64,000 nucleotides of DNA, from positions 62,001 to 126,000 of the forward strand of contig NZ_LUAX01000004.1 in the NCBI RefSeq assembly GCF_001695575.1, written 5' to 3'. Numbering within the stretch: position 1 is the first letter of the stretch; each line of letters starts with the position of its first letter. A program made the position numbers and the translations under genes. The notes beneath the pieces are model-generated. The model saw only the letters and a list, made by a program, of their open reading frames with translations. It was not told the DNA's origin and did no database searches. This document shows, piece by piece, positions 9,642-19,653 of this stretch. The DNA is from Vibrio europaeus (GTDB lineage: Bacteria > Pseudomonadota > Gammaproteobacteria > Enterobacterales > Vibrionaceae).

Positions 9642-10708
9642 TGAGATTTATAATTAGCCGACTGCAACGTTTTCGGGATGTGGTTAGAAGACACCTTGGT
9701 GTACTGCTGTTTGATCGTAAAAGAGAGTCTACTTTTGATCCTAAACAGGCGAAAAGCATCTTATTTATTCGTAATGATGCCAAGCTCGGTGATGCAATTG
9801 TATCTTCTGGAGTTATCAATAAAATTCGCAAGCACAGGCCTGATATTAAAATTACGGTGTTGACCACGCTATCGATGGAACCTCTATTCAAGCAACATTT
9901 TTCCGTGGATCAAGTTGTTCATCTTAGTAAACGTCCTTCCTATGGTGAGATACGGGCAGTTTGTCAGGAGTTAGGGAGCATTGATGTTGTCGCATCACTT
10001 AACCTTGATATGAAAATGAAGGATATCTATCTGCTCAACAAGCTAGATTCGAAGGTCATCGTTGGTGTGGATAGCTTACTAAAGTTGGTTGATATTAATA
10101 TTTCTGCTGATATTCAGGGTCTCCATTATGCGGAAAAATTTGATTACCTATCCAAGCTTTTGGGTATCTTAGAGCCTGCCGAGAGATACCAAGTACCCGT
10201 GCTCACCGAGTCGGTAGCCAAAATTGAAAGCTTCATTGCGGCAAGTGGCATCAATGATTATGTACTCTTGAATCCGTTTGGAAGCGGCAATGAGCGTAAA
10301 CTCAGTCGTGAATCGATAGAAGCCATTGCGACTGCAGTACTAAGTCTCGATGAATCTCTTAAAGTTGTTGTATTAACTGCTCCTGATACCTTAAAGCAGT
10401 TTCAGTCAATGAATTTAACGAGTGATAGAGTTGTTCATTTTGCTGATAGTCAGTCAATTTATGATGCGATTGCCGCAGTTGTTAAAGCCAAGCTTGTTAT
10501 CTCTGTTGATACCTCCATTGTGCATATCGCTTCTGGGCTTCTCAAACCTCAAATTGCTATCTACAGCGATGATGCTGCCAACTTTTCAAACTGGCATCCA
10601 AACTCTGATATTGCTGAAGTCATTGTTGCTTCAGGGGAAGTTAATAATTTTGATCACACCTTGGTCATTCCAAAAATAAAATCGTTACTTGAAGAAGCGG
10701 CTAGTTGA
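9641..10708 (+). CDS. GT9 family glycosyltransferase (heptosyltransferase-like)
   Basis: 355 aa. After a basic N-terminal stretch (ISRLQRFRDVVRRHLG) comes the GT9 opening SILFIRNDAKLGDAIVSSGV at about residue 40; the C-terminal half has LLNPFGSGNERKLS and ISVDTSIVHIASGLLKPQ. It resembles the WaaQ/RfaQ-like branch of outer heptosyltransferases more than WaaC/WaaF, but I cannot assign a linkage. It is translationally coupled to kdkA upstream and to the gene at 10708 downstream, so the three form one transcription unit. Confidence 0.8.
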   Translation: MRFIISRLQRFRDVVRRHLGVLLFDRKRESTFDPKQAKSILFIRNDAKLGDAIVSSGVINKIRKHRPDIKITVLTTLSMEPLFKQHFSVDQVVHLSKRPSYGEIRAVCQELGSIDVVASLNLDMKMKDIYLLNKLDSKVIVGVDSLLKLVDINISADIQGLHYAEKFDYLSKLLGILEPAERYQVPVLTESVAKIESFIAASGINDYVLLNPFGSGNERKLSRESIEAIATAVLSLDESLKVVVLTAPDTLKQFQSMNLTSDRVVHFADSQSIYDAIAAVVKAKLVISVDTSIVHIASGLLKPQIAIYSDDAANFSNWHPNSDIAEVIVASGEVNNFDHTLVIPKIKSLLEEAAS

Positions 10709-11682
10709 TGAAAGTTCTGTTTATATGCCCCAACTGGGCGGGGTTGGCTGACCCCATCGTGAGAGAAATAGTGAAGCAAGGCCACGAAGTGGTACATCTA
10801 GATCACTCCGACTTTTCAAAGTTTGGTTATTTCGATGCTTGTCATCGAGTACTTGCAAAAATCTATCAGCTTGTAACGAAAAACAGCTATAAACATCGTA
10901 CAACCGATGCTGAAATTGCGCGGACAATTAATTCATTTTTTATTGCGAGGCCAAAGTTTGATGTCATCATTATGACCGAGCCGAGTCTGTTTAAGCGTGA
11001 ACACTTGGATCTGCTTAAGCAGCATTGCAATAAACTAGTCGCAACTCTTTGGGATAGTTTGACGAAATCCCCCGAGAATAAACAACACTTGGATCTATTT
11101 GACGTTGTTTTTAGCTATGATCACGAAGATTGCAACGCCTATGATCTTATTAAGATCAATAACTATCTAGACCCTTCATGGACCACTTCAGTGTCGTTGG
11201 AGAGTGCTAAATATGATGTTTTTTCCATCATGAGCTATACCAAAGAAAGGTATCAACAGGTCGTGAAATTCTTAGATGCTAATCCAAGTATCTCACCTAA
11301 TATCTATTTTTACATCGACCATCCCAGAAAGAGAAAATCAATTACTGATAAGCGGATTAAAGTAACTGATAAATTAATGCTAGGAGATGAACTTAAAAGT
11401 AATATTGAGAGTTCAAAGGCGATCTTAGACTTCTTGCAAGGACACCAAGCAGGGCTTTCTTTTCGCGTATATGAGTGTCTAGGTTATCAGAGGAAACTAA
11501 TATCGACGAACCAGAACTTAAAGCATTATGATATTTTTTGTGCAGAAAATATGGTGGTGTTGGACAGTAGTTATCAAGTGCCGGAGCCCTTTTTCTCAAC
11601 CCCTTATTTTGAACCCGAACCACAGATTGTAGACAAATACATGCTTTCTTCGTGGGTTAGAAATGTGCTAAGTAAGGTATAG
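10708..11682 (+). CDS. Probable LPS core glycosyltransferase (unassigned)
   Basis: 324 aa. The start is the ATG at 10708, which overlaps the previous stop (TGATG). It opens KVLFICPNWAGLADPIVREI, like a GT-B N-terminal domain. The C-terminal part has GHQAGLSFRVYECLGYQRK followed by LISTNQNL, a pattern seen in CgeB-like or spore-maturation-like glycosyltransferases, where the conserved arginine/glutamate region binds the donor. No signal peptide or membrane helix. Its place in the kdkA operon suggests a core-modifying enzyme. Function is inferred from context; the family is not firmly recognised. Confidence 0.6.
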   Translation: MKVLFICPNWAGLADPIVREIVKQGHEVVHLDHSDFSKFGYFDACHRVLAKIYQLVTKNSYKHRTTDAEIARTINSFFIARPKFDVIIMTEPSLFKREHLDLLKQHCNKLVATLWDSLTKSPENKQHLDLFDVVFSYDHEDCNAYDLIKINNYLDPSWTTSVSLESAKYDVFSIMSYTKERYQQVVKFLDANPSISPNIYFYIDHPRKRKSITDKRIKVTDKLMLGDELKSNIESSKAILDFLQGHQAGLSFRVYECLGYQRKLISTNQNLKHYDIFCAENMVVLDSSYQVPEPFFSTPYFEPEPQIVDKYMLSSWVRNVLSKV

Positions 11683-11707
11683 CGCATCGAGTGCTACACC
11701 TTGGTTG

Positions 11708-12256
11708 TTACTTGAACAGTGGTGCTTTTTGAAACAATACCCCATTTGCATCTTTTTGTGATAGTGATGGGGCTTGCTTGCAAGGCCAGTTGATATTGAG
11801 TTGTGGGTCGTTCCACGCAATGCTAATTTCTGAATCTGGGTTGTAATAGTCAGTACATTTGTAGACAAATTCAGCTTCTTCACTGGTTACATAGAACCCA
11901 TGTGCGAATCCTTCGGGTACCCATAATTGTCTCTTGTTTTCAGCAGAAAGATAAACACCAACCCACTGACCAAACGTTGGCGAGCTTTTGCGCAAATCAA
12001 CAGCGACATCAAATACCTCTCCTGAGATAACTCTGACCAATTTACCCTGCGTATTTGTCAACTGGTAATGTAGCCCTCTCAAAATACCTTGCTTAGATTT
12101 CGAGTGGTTATCTTGGACAAATGGAGTTGGTTTATGTGTGACAAGCTCTTCGAATTTTTTCTGTTGCCAAGTTTCCATAAAGAACCCTCTATCATCTCCA
12201 AAAACAGTAGGTTCTATGATTTTTACATCTGAAATATTTGTGTCGATTACATTCAT
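11708..12256 (-). CDS. rmlC: dTDP-4-dehydrorhamnose 3,5-epimerase
   Basis: 182-aa cupin enzyme of the dTDP-L-rhamnose pathway. Visible family landmarks: GDDRGFFMETW, QDNHSKSKQGILRGLHYQ with the catalytic His, and VPEGFAHGFYV. It is the last gene of a minus-strand block ordered rmlB-rmlA-rmlD-rmlC with gaps of 7-9 bp, so one transcript is likely. The full pathway sits inside the core cluster, separate from the long + strand operon. Confidence 0.95.
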   Translation of the reverse strand: MNVIDTNISDVKIIEPTVFGDDRGFFMETWQQKKFEELVTHKPTPFVQDNHSKSKQGILRGLHYQLTNTQGKLVRVISGEVFDVAVDLRKSSPTFGQWVGVYLSAENKRQLWVPEGFAHGFYVTSEEAEFVYKCTDYYNPDSEISIAWNDPQLNINWPCKQAPSLSQKDANGVLFQKAPLFK

Positions 12257-12265
12257 AGCTTTAAA

Positions 12266-13147
12266 TTATTCCACATAAGCTGTTAAGTCTTTCAGTGCCT
12301 GTTTCCAGTCGCTAGCTTGTAAGTTGAATTTGTTTTCTACCAAGCTCGTATTGAGGCAAGAGTTCGCAGGACGTCTCGCTGGAGTAGGAAACTCATCGGT
12401 TGAAATTGCATCTACAGTTGGAATACGAGCTATAAGTTCTTGTTGATAGGCTTGTTTAAATATATCTGTCGCAAATTCACACCAACTTACATGGGGTAAG
12501 CCCGAATAGTGATAAGTGCCAAACCATGTTGGTTCGTTAGAGACTACTTTTTTAGCAATCACAATCAACGCTTTCGCGATATCGCCAGCGTAAGTTGGTC
12601 CACCTAACTGATCATCTACAACTCCTAAGCAGTCACGAGTTTTGGCCAACCGGAGCATAGTTTTGACAAAATTGTTGCCATATTCTCCAAAGACCCAAGC
12701 AGTACGTAAAATAATATGATGAGGGCATGCATTGGCTATAGCTGCTTCACCGGCTAATTTGCTTTTACCATAAATGCTTCTTGGAGCCGTTGTATCTTTC
12801 TCATCATAAGGGCGCATTGACTCGCCAGAGAAAACATAGTCAGTTGAGATATGTATAAGGGTGGCATCATATATGTTGGCAGCAATGGCTAGGTTATAAG
12901 GCCCGATATGGTTTATTAAATCAGCAATCTCAGGTTCACTCTCTGCTTTGTCAACGGCGGTATAGGCTGCTGTGTTTACAATGACATCAGGAGAAAATTC
13001 TTGCACTACTTTCTCCACTGCCTCTTTGTTGGTGATATCTAGATTCTCTTTATCTAACGCGAGAAAGGTAATGTCAGCTTCATTATTTAATTGCTTAACT
13101 AAAGATTGACCGACTTGCCCATTGGAGCCAGTAACAAGTATTTTCAT
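12266..13147 (-). CDS. rmlD: dTDP-4-dehydrorhamnose reductase
   Basis: 293-aa short-chain dehydrogenase that makes dTDP-L-rhamnose in the last step. The NAD(P) site GSNGQVGQ is at the N-terminus and the catalytic YGKSK (YxxxK) lies near the middle, after the conserved HISTDYVF. 7 bp separate it from rmlA upstream and 9 bp from rmlC downstream. Confidence 0.95.
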   Translation of the reverse strand: MKILVTGSNGQVGQSLVKQLNNEADITFLALDKENLDITNKEAVEKVVQEFSPDVIVNTAAYTAVDKAESEPEIADLINHIGPYNLAIAANIYDATLIHISTDYVFSGESMRPYDEKDTTAPRSIYGKSKLAGEAAIANACPHHIILRTAWVFGEYGNNFVKTMLRLAKTRDCLGVVDDQLGGPTYAGDIAKALIVIAKKVVSNEPTWFGTYHYSGLPHVSWCEFATDIFKQAYQQELIARIPTVDAISTDEFPTPARRPANSCLNTSLVENKFNLQASDWKQALKDLTAYVE

Positions 13148-13154
13148 TATGTGT

Positions 13155-14021
13155 TTACTCTTGAACTAAGCGTAACAGATACTGACCATATTCATTCTTA
13201 GACATAGGCTTAGCGAGATCCTTTATCTGTTCGGATGTTAACCAACCGTTTCGCCAAGCTATTTCTTCTAGGCAGGCGACTTTTAATCCTTGAACATGTT
13301 CTATGGTTTGTACAAAAGAAGATGCTTCATGCAGGCTTTGGTGTGTACCAGTGTCTAGCCATGCGAATCCTCGGCCAAGAAGCTCGACTTTTAGCTGCCC
13401 TGATTCCAAATACATCTGATTGATGCTGGTTATTTCTAATTCACCTCTTTCTGAAGGGGTGACAGTTTTTGCGAAGTTAACTACCTGATTATCATAGAAG
13501 TATAAGCCAGTCACAGCATATTCAGACTTAGGGCGTGTTGGTTTTTCCTCAATAGACACGGCTTTCATTTGGTCATCAAACTCAACAACGCCAAAGCGTT
13601 CAGGATCACGAACCTGATAACCAAAAATTGTTGCTCCGGATTTTTCCTGTGCGGTGGATTTAAGGGTGTTACTGAAAGATTGTCCGTAGAAAATATTATC
13701 TCCAAGCACTAAGCAAACTGAATCATTTCCAATGAACTCTTCGCCAATGATAAATGCTTGTGCTAAACCATCAGGGCTTTTCTGAATAGCATATTGAATG
13801 GAGATCCCAAACCCAGAACCATCCCCTAGCAAGCGCTTAAATGCCGTGTTGTCTTCTGGAGTGGTAATGACCAAGATATCTCGTATCCCTGTCAACATTA
13901 GTGTTGATAAAGGATAATAGATCATAGGTTTATCGTAGATTGGCAGTAGTTGCTTAGATGTTCCACGTGTCAGCGGGTAAAGCCTAGTTCCAGAGCCTCC
14001 TGCGAGAATTATACCTTTCAT
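13155..14021 (-). CDS. rmlA: Glucose-1-phosphate thymidylyltransferase
   Basis: 288 aa when started at the ATG at 14021, where the protein begins [18 protein letters not shown], the invariant N-terminus of RmlA. A longer reading to 14084 runs into rmlB and is not credible. Other landmarks are LGDNIFYG and [10 protein letters not shown], plus the C-terminal EEIAWRNGW. It makes dTDP-glucose, the entry compound of the rhamnose pathway. Confidence 0.96.
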   Translation of the reverse strand: MKGIILAGGSGTRLYPLTRGTSKQLLPIYDKPMIYYPLSTLMLTGIRDILVITTPEDNTAFKRLLGDGSGFGISIQYAIQKSPDGLAQAFIIGEEFIGNDSVCLVLGDNIFYGQSFSNTLKSTAQEKSGATIFGYQVRDPERFGVVEFDDQMKAVSIEEKPTRPKSEYAVTGLYFYDNQVVNFAKTVTPSERGELEITSINQMYLESGQLKVELLGRGFAWLDTGTHQSLHEASSFVQTIEHVQGLKVACLEEIAWRNGWLTSEQIKDLAKPMSKNEYGQYLLRLVQE

Positions 14022-14029
14022 TTTGCGCC

Positions 14030-15088
14030 TTATGCTCCTAGTCTTTCTCTGTTGTATGAACCGTCTAAGACTCGTTGCCACCAAGTTTGGTTGCTAAGGT
14101 ACCACTCGACGGTCTTTCTAAGGCCAGACTCAAAGCTTTCTTCAGGAACCCAGCCTAACTCACGCTCAATTTTACTCGCATCGATAGCATAGCGAACATC
14201 ATGGCCAGGGCGATCGGCTACGTATGTTATTAGGTCAGAATACAGAGCAATTCCATGAGGTTTATTTGGAACCAGTTCCTCTAGTAGTCTACAAATCTCT
14301 TTCACGACATCAATATTCGCTTTTTCATTGTGACCGCCAATATTGTATGTTTCCCCTATCTCTCCTTTAGTCAAGACGGTATAAAGCGCTCTAGCATGAT
14401 CATCGACATACAACCAATCTCGAACTTGCATTCCGTTACCATAAACTGGCAGAGGTTTTCCCTCTAGAGCATTGAGAATCATGAGTGGTATTAACTTTTC
14501 TGGGAAATGGTACGGCCCGTAATTGTTTGAGCAATTAGTGATAATCGTAGGCATTCCATAAGTGCGAAGCCAAGCTCTTACTAGATGATCACTTGAAGCT
14601 TTTGAAGCGGAGTAAGGGCTACTTGGTGCATAAGGAGTTGCTTCGGTAAACAGATCACTGGTTCCTTCTAGATCACCATAGACTTCATCTGTAGAAATGT
14701 GATGGAACTTAAATGTTCTTTTTTTATCTGGTTCTAGCTGAGACCAATATGAGCGAGCAGTTTCAAGCAAAGTACAAGTGCCGACAATATTGGTTTGAAT
14801 GAAATCTGAAGGACCATCAATTGATCTGTCAACATGCGATTCTGCCGCTAAATGCATAACAGCGTCAGGTTTATGCTCTTGAAATACGCGTTCGAGCTCG
14901 GCCTTGTTGCATATGTCTACTTGCTCAAAGAAATATCTCTCGCTACTTTCTACAGGTTGCAGGGAATCTAGATTGCCTGCATAAGTGAGTTTATCTACGT
15001 TTACTACGTAATTCTGTGTATTGCGAATGATATAACGGACAACCGCAGAGCCTATAAAGCCAGCACCGCCAGTAACTAAAATTTTCAT
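14030..15088 (-). CDS. rmlB: dTDP-glucose 4,6-dehydratase
   Basis: 352-aa extended short-chain dehydrogenase. The NAD site [12 protein letters not shown] is at the N-terminus; [11 protein letters not shown] and the catalytic [10 protein letters not shown] (YxxxK) follow, then [17 protein letters not shown]. It is the first gene of the rmlBADC block. About 55 bp separate it from waaA on the same strand, so a shared transcript with waaA is possible. Confidence 0.96.
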   Translation of the reverse strand: MKILVTGGAGFIGSAVVRYIIRNTQNYVVNVDKLTYAGNLDSLQPVESSERYFFEQVDICNKAELERVFQEHKPDAVMHLAAESHVDRSIDGPSDFIQTNIVGTCTLLETARSYWSQLEPDKKRTFKFHHISTDEVYGDLEGTSDLFTEATPYAPSSPYSASKASSDHLVRAWLRTYGMPTIITNCSNNYGPYHFPEKLIPLMILNALEGKPLPVYGNGMQVRDWLYVDDHARALYTVLTKGEIGETYNIGGHNEKANIDVVKEICRLLEELVPNKPHGIALYSDLITYVADRPGHDVRYAIDASKIERELGWVPEESFESGLRKTVEWYLSNQTWWQRVLDGSYNRERLGA

Positions 15089-15143
15089 ATCTTGCCTGTA
15101 AAACGTGTCGAAGGACTAACTTAAGTTAAAGTATTTCAACTCA

Positions 15144-16412
15144 TCATTTCGTGATTAGGTTTAGTGTATTGACTAAAGCCCCTTTATTGTCATTGACGCA
15201 CTGCTCGCTTAGCTCACCTTGACGCGATAGTTTCTTTCTATCACCCAGAAGTTCCAATATTACCTTACTAATTTCCATTGGCGAATTAGTGATAATAATC
15301 GCTTTATGGGCTAACAGTTTATGTACTATTTCTGTGAAATTATAATAGCTAGGGCCTGAAAGAACAGGTTTGGCTAATGCTGCAGGTTCGAGAACATTAT
15401 GTCCACCTACCTTGTTGCCAATTAAACTACCGCCCATAAAACAGATGTCAGCGGCTTGGATCAATGCTAACATTTCGCCCATGGTATCTGCTAAGTAGAC
15501 TTCTGTATTTTTCAGTTCTTTCTCATTGGAGTTTGTTCGACGTTGGACTGCAAAACCTTCTTTTTGGCATAGCTCAAATACTGAACTGAACCTTTCAGGG
15601 TGACGTGGAACAAGAATTAGCAACGGATTAGGGGTGCTCTTGAGTATCTCTCGATGTGCGGCTAGAACCTGCTGATCTTCACCTATATGCGTGCTGGCAG
15701 CTATCCAAACTGGGCGATTGTTTCCTAGTTTCTCTCTAAGACGGTTACCGTGCTCAATGTGATTGGGTTCAATACGTATATCGAATTTAATTGAACCTGT
15801 TACAGTCACTTTGTTGGAGTCGACCCCTAACTTAACAAACCGCTCTGCATCATCTTTATACTGACATAATAACTGTTCAATATTTTTGCTCAGCAGATTA
15901 AAAATGGGCTGAATTTTTGAGTAGCGTCGATACGAGCGTTCAGATAGGCGTGCATTAATAACACTGATTGGAATGTCGTTTTTGGCGACAGTGTAGATAG
16001 TGTTGGGCCATAGTTCGGTTTCCATAATCACCAACTTGCAAGGTTTTATCGCTTTGATAAAGCCTTTAACGGCGAATGGGAAATCTAACGGCATATAACG
16101 ATGCTTTACTAGCTTACCAAGCTTAGCTGCTTGCTCTGCCCCCGTGGGCGTTGTAGTCGTAAGGACGATCTCAGTATCTGGATGATCGAGCTTTAGTTGC
16201 TTAATCAGTGGGGCAACTGCGATAGTTTCTCCCACTGAGACTGCATGAATCCATATGGGGCGTTTGTCTGACTCTAATTTTGGAGTAAAACCAAAGTGCT
16301 CTTTCCAACGTGAACCAATACTGGGTTTCCCTTCTTTTTTTTTGTACAAGCCAAACAGTAAGAATGGTGCGAAGAAGGTAAGTAGCAGTGTATACAACCA
16401 ACGAATAAGCAC
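15144..16412 (-). CDS. waaA: Kdo transferase
   Basis: 422-aa GT30 enzyme that transfers Kdo from CMP-Kdo to lipid IVA at the inner membrane. The start is a GTG at 16412 preceded by AGGGA 9 nt upstream. An N-terminal hydrophobic anchor (WLYTLLLTFFAPFLLFG) is followed by IWIHAVSVGETIAV with the catalytic Glu, METELWPN, and the C-terminal GGHNVLEPA donor motif. With kdkA nearby, a monofunctional, single-Kdo type is expected, as in other Vibrio, but that cannot be proved here. Confidence 0.95.
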   Translation of the reverse strand: MLIRWLYTLLLTFFAPFLLFGLYKKKEGKPSIGSRWKEHFGFTPKLESDKRPIWIHAVSVGETIAVAPLIKQLKLDHPDTEIVLTTTTPTGAEQAAKLGKLVKHRYMPLDFPFAVKGFIKAIKPCKLVIMETELWPNTIYTVAKNDIPISVINARLSERSYRRYSKIQPIFNLLSKNIEQLLCQYKDDAERFVKLGVDSNKVTVTGSIKFDIRIEPNHIEHGNRLREKLGNNRPVWIAASTHIGEDQQVLAAHREILKSTPNPLLILVPRHPERFSSVFELCQKEGFAVQRRTNSNEKELKNTEVYLADTMGEMLALIQAADICFMGGSLIGNKVGGHNVLEPAALAKPVLSGPSYYNFTEIVHKLLAHKAIIITNSPMEISKVILELLGDRKKLSRQGELSEQCVNDNKGALVNTLNLITK

Positions 16413-16433
16413 TTTTTACAATCCCTATTTAGA

Positions 16434-17216
16434 TTATTTTTTAATAAGGTCGTTTGGATCTTGGTGAGTCCATTTACCACGAGGCTTGTCTAAGTATTGA
16501 AAGTATTCATTGGTGAACGTTCCTTGAATACAAACATAGCGACGGCGACGAGAGTTTACTTCTTGTGTATTGAGCACATCATTAAACACTTGAGGGCCAG
16601 TTGTACCATAGACCCCTTTAGCTGGGTCGTAATTCTCTACATTATGGACAATGGCCTCCATTACCGCTTTGTACTCTGGATTGTTTGGGCACGTGGCTAG
16701 GAAGTAATTGGTAATCTCAGTGTCATCTTTAATTTTGATATAAAGCGATTTGCTGACACCTTTGAGAATCCGCTTTAGTGGCCAGACTAAAGTCGCATCA
16801 ATATCCATGTAGACTCCCCCCTGCAGGTAGAGGGTGGTTACGCGCCACAAGTCGGCTTGAGCGGCACCATCTGTCAGTTTTAAATAGGCTTCATAGACTT
16901 CTTTTGGGGCGTGTTCTCTAAGATACTCTTCGCGACCTTCAGTACTCACATAGCGGTATTCGTAATCTAGAGACATCAAGCGGTTAAAAAGGTAATTCAG
17001 GTAAACAGGCAACGTTGATCTATTGGAGTAATTAGTCTGCCAAATTATCTTTGTTACGTTACTTGTATTTGCTGTGCGAACCCTTGCTGGAGAATGTTCA
17101 GGAATCGAGAAGCGTGTTTTTGGAAGAACAAAATGAAAGGGATAGGCCAGAACCTTAAAAATATTACCGATTAGTTTTATGGTACGGTTAGCGACCATTA
17201 TTGGAAATGTGTTCAT
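16434..17216 (-). CDS. GT32-type glycosyltransferase with DXD sugar-binding motif
   Basis: 260 aa. The Gly_transf_sug (OCH1-like) pattern is clear: KIIWQTNYSN at about residue 55, DGAAQADLWRVTTLYLQGG in the middle, then YMDIDATL, the DXD motif that binds the nucleotide sugar and metal. An N-terminal hydrophobic stretch (LIGNIFKVLAYPFHFVL) may anchor it to the inner membrane. It sits between waaA and waaF, so a core or core-proximal sugar addition is likely. Donor and acceptor are unknown. Confidence 0.78.
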   Translation of the reverse strand: MNTFPIMVANRTIKLIGNIFKVLAYPFHFVLPKTRFSIPEHSPARVRTANTSNVTKIIWQTNYSNRSTLPVYLNYLFNRLMSLDYEYRYVSTEGREEYLREHAPKEVYEAYLKLTDGAAQADLWRVTTLYLQGGVYMDIDATLVWPLKRILKGVSKSLYIKIKDDTEITNYFLATCPNNPEYKAVMEAIVHNVENYDPAKGVYGTTGPQVFNDVLNTQEVNSRRRRYVCIQGTFTNEYFQYLDKPRGKWTHQDPNDLIKK

Positions 17217-17389
17217 GCTTTGCCTTTTGAAACGAAACTTTTTCGTTACTCTTTGAGAGACTTACAGAATTAGTAGTTCTAGATTTTGAGTGAAGTGCCC
17301 AAACGAGAAAGTGCTTACTTCTCTTGCTATTGTTTGGCAGTCTGGACAAAACCCTAAACGTTGGAACCAGGTTATTGCTAATTATTCTG

Positions 17390-18418
17390 CTAGATTAAAA
17401 ACTCTTCTAGAGCATTGATAACAGTGTTTGGTGTTAACTTGTTTAGACAGTCTAGGTGTCCTAACGGACATTCTCTCTTAAAGCATGGCCGACACTCAAC
17501 ATCAGTGTGAACCATTTTTAACTTATTGGTGAGAGGTGGAGTATATTTTGGTGAACTTGAGCCGTAAATAGCGACGATGTTGCAGCCGACAGCAGCAGAA
17601 ACATGCATCAACCCTGAGTCATTACTGACGACAGTATGGCAGGCAGCTAAAAGATCGACCGCTTCAATTAAAGATGTTTCCCCTGCCAAATTAAAACAAA
17701 GTTGACCTTGCTCGATTGATAGTTTGGAGCGGATTAGCTCACACACTTCCCTGTCTTTGGCTGAGCCAAACAACCATATTTGATAGCCTTGATCTATAGC
17801 GAACTTTGCAACTTCGGCATAGTATGCGTCTGGCCAACGCTTTGCTGGACCAAATTCGGCTCCAGGACAAAGTCCTATAATTGGTCGAGTGCTTTCTAGA
17901 CCTAAGCGATTTCTTGCGTTTTTCTGGTTTGCTAAGTCAACTGTTAGACTTGGTCTAGGGCAATTTGTTAGCTCGACTTCGCTAAGCATATCGCTTTTTG
18001 ATTGCGCTAAAGCAACGTACCTTTCGACCATATACTGGAAAACACGCTTATCTGGCCGTAAGTCATTGAGTAGCCCATATCGCATTTCTCCTTTCCAACC
18101 TGTTCTTGAACTGATACCTGCGAAGAATGGAATCAAAGCAGACTTGGCGGAGTTAGGTAAAATATAAGCGTGGGTATACCCTTTTTTAGCCAACGTTCGA
18201 GCCAACTGCCAGCGACCTTTCAGGTTGAACTCACCATGTCCCATAGGCATCTCAATGGCTCGATTGACTTCTGGCATGCGCTCCAATATAGGCTTACACC
18301 AAGCAGGAGCAAGAACATCTATCTCTGTATTTGGATGTTGATGTCTTAACTTCGTATAAAGGCTTTGCGACATTACCATATCGCCAACCCAAGATGGGCC
18401 TATGATTAGAATTTTCAT
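17390..18418 (-). CDS. waaF: LPS heptosyltransferase II
   Basis: 342-aa GT9 enzyme. It has the WaaF-specific opening ILIIGPSWVGDMVMSQSL, then LCPGAEFGPAKRWPDAYYAE, the WaaF signature at the donor site, and VVSNDSGLMHVSAAVG. A cysteine-rich C-terminus (CRPCFKRECPLGHLDC) is typical of WaaF. It adds the second heptose of the inner core. The stop is 3 bp from the start of the following waaL region on the same strand. About 170 bp of featureless DNA separates it from the GT32 gene. Confidence 0.95.
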   Translation of the reverse strand: MKILIIGPSWVGDMVMSQSLYTKLRHQHPNTEIDVLAPAWCKPILERMPEVNRAIEMPMGHGEFNLKGRWQLARTLAKKGYTHAYILPNSAKSALIPFFAGISSRTGWKGEMRYGLLNDLRPDKRVFQYMVERYVALAQSKSDMLSEVELTNCPRPSLTVDLANQKNARNRLGLESTRPIIGLCPGAEFGPAKRWPDAYYAEVAKFAIDQGYQIWLFGSAKDREVCELIRSKLSIEQGQLCFNLAGETSLIEAVDLLAACHTVVSNDSGLMHVSAAVGCNIVAIYGSSSPKYTPPLTNKLKMVHTDVECRPCFKRECPLGHLDCLNKLTPNTVINALEEFLI

Positions 18419-18421
18419 CGT

Positions 18422-19651
18422 TTAATGAACCGACTTGTTGTGCTTTTCTGATGCAATAATTGCAAAGAAGACCGCTAACATAAAGCCATAAAACGAGCCT
18501 ATCAGATTGGCCGTGAGAGGTACTTCAGTAAGACCATATATTGCGAATCCAGATACAAATAAGGTTGCTGAAAGTGACCAATTAGTTTTGTACTTTATGT
18601 GATGTTGGAAAAATATAAAGAGTGGCGCAACTAATATTCCAATTATGCTTAGCAATCCAAACAACCCATTGGTTGCAAGCATTTCAAAGTATTGATTATG
18701 CGCATGCCCTCTTGTTATCGTCGAAGCTCCTTCACTTATTTTTTTATCTAAATATAACTGATGATTTAGCTCTTCTCTTTGAGAGTATGGTAGCCCAATG
18801 ACAGGGCTTGCTTTAAATGCTTCGAAAGCACCATACCAATATTGAAGTCGGTAGCCTGAAGAGGTAGCACTACCGATATTACCAGATGCAATTAATCCAA
18901 ATTCTTGGTAGGTGTAATCAATGCGACTTTTAAAGTTAGTAGATTGCTTGTAAAGCGTAAAAACGACTACGAACAGTGTTATACAACCTAAGATTATATG
19001 TCTTTTTTTTGCTTTGCTAATGTTGATTGTAACTAAGATAGCCAAAAGTAGCGGGATCGCAAATATAGCGCCACGAGTATATGTGAACACTGTTGCAATG
19101 ACGGAAAGTACAAACCCAGCTATGAGGAGGACCTTAAGTTTTGATTCAAAAGAAAATGTTAATGCAAGAAACGATAAAGAACACGCAAGATAACCAAAGT
19201 TAATGCTGAATAAAAAACCATCTACTCTTGGCATATTTAGAATGAAATATTGATAATAGGCTAATAAAAATGCCCCAAAGGTTCCTATGATAAGACCTAT
19301 TTCAAAATAGACTCTATAATTCGAGCTGTTCTTGGAAAGATATGTTTTAAGTGCATAATAAATAGGTATGCATAGAATTAATCTTCCTCCACCTTGAAAG
19401 TAACGTGCAGTTGTTCCATCGTAGATTGCAATTGGAATAGCCCCAAAAAAGTAAATGGAAAGGCAAAGAGTTACGATTATATCAAATTTTGATATCGCTA
19501 CAGAGTAACGATTAAAATACAAGTATCCGAGCGACAATAATATAGCGATAGCTATAAAAGCCACACTAAAATTATTGGTTGTGAGCAGTAATGCTGGTAC
19601 CAATAACATTATCCAGCTCATATAGAATTCATAAGACTTATGGGACAACAT
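18422..19651 (-). CDS. waaL: O-antigen ligase (Wzy_C family)
   Basis: 409-aa polytopic inner-membrane protein with about 10-12 predicted helices. It joins O-polysaccharide from undecaprenyl diphosphate to the lipid A-core on the periplasmic side. The large periplasmic loop in the second half carries GYRLQYWYGAFEAFKASP and RGHAHNQYFEMLATNGLFG; the His of HAHN is the conserved ligase/polymerase residue. The adjacent waaF and the position in the core cluster favour ligase over Wzy; a separate Wzy candidate lies at 41779. Confidence 0.85.
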   Translation of the reverse strand: MLSHKSYEFYMSWIMLLVPALLLTTNNFSVAFIAIAILLSLGYLYFNRYSVAISKFDIIVTLCLSIYFFGAIPIAIYDGTTARYFQGGGRLILCIPIYYALKTYLSKNSSNYRVYFEIGLIIGTFGAFLLAYYQYFILNMPRVDGFLFSINFGYLACSLSFLALTFSFESKLKVLLIAGFVLSVIATVFTYTRGAIFAIPLLLAILVTINISKAKKRHIILGCITLFVVVFTLYKQSTNFKSRIDYTYQEFGLIASGNIGSATSSGYRLQYWYGAFEAFKASPVIGLPYSQREELNHQLYLDKKISEGASTITRGHAHNQYFEMLATNGLFGLLSIIGILVAPLFIFFQHHIKYKTNWSLSATLFVSGFAIYGLTEVPLTANLIGSFYGFMLAVFFAIIASEKHNKSVH

Positions 19652-19653
19652 AG

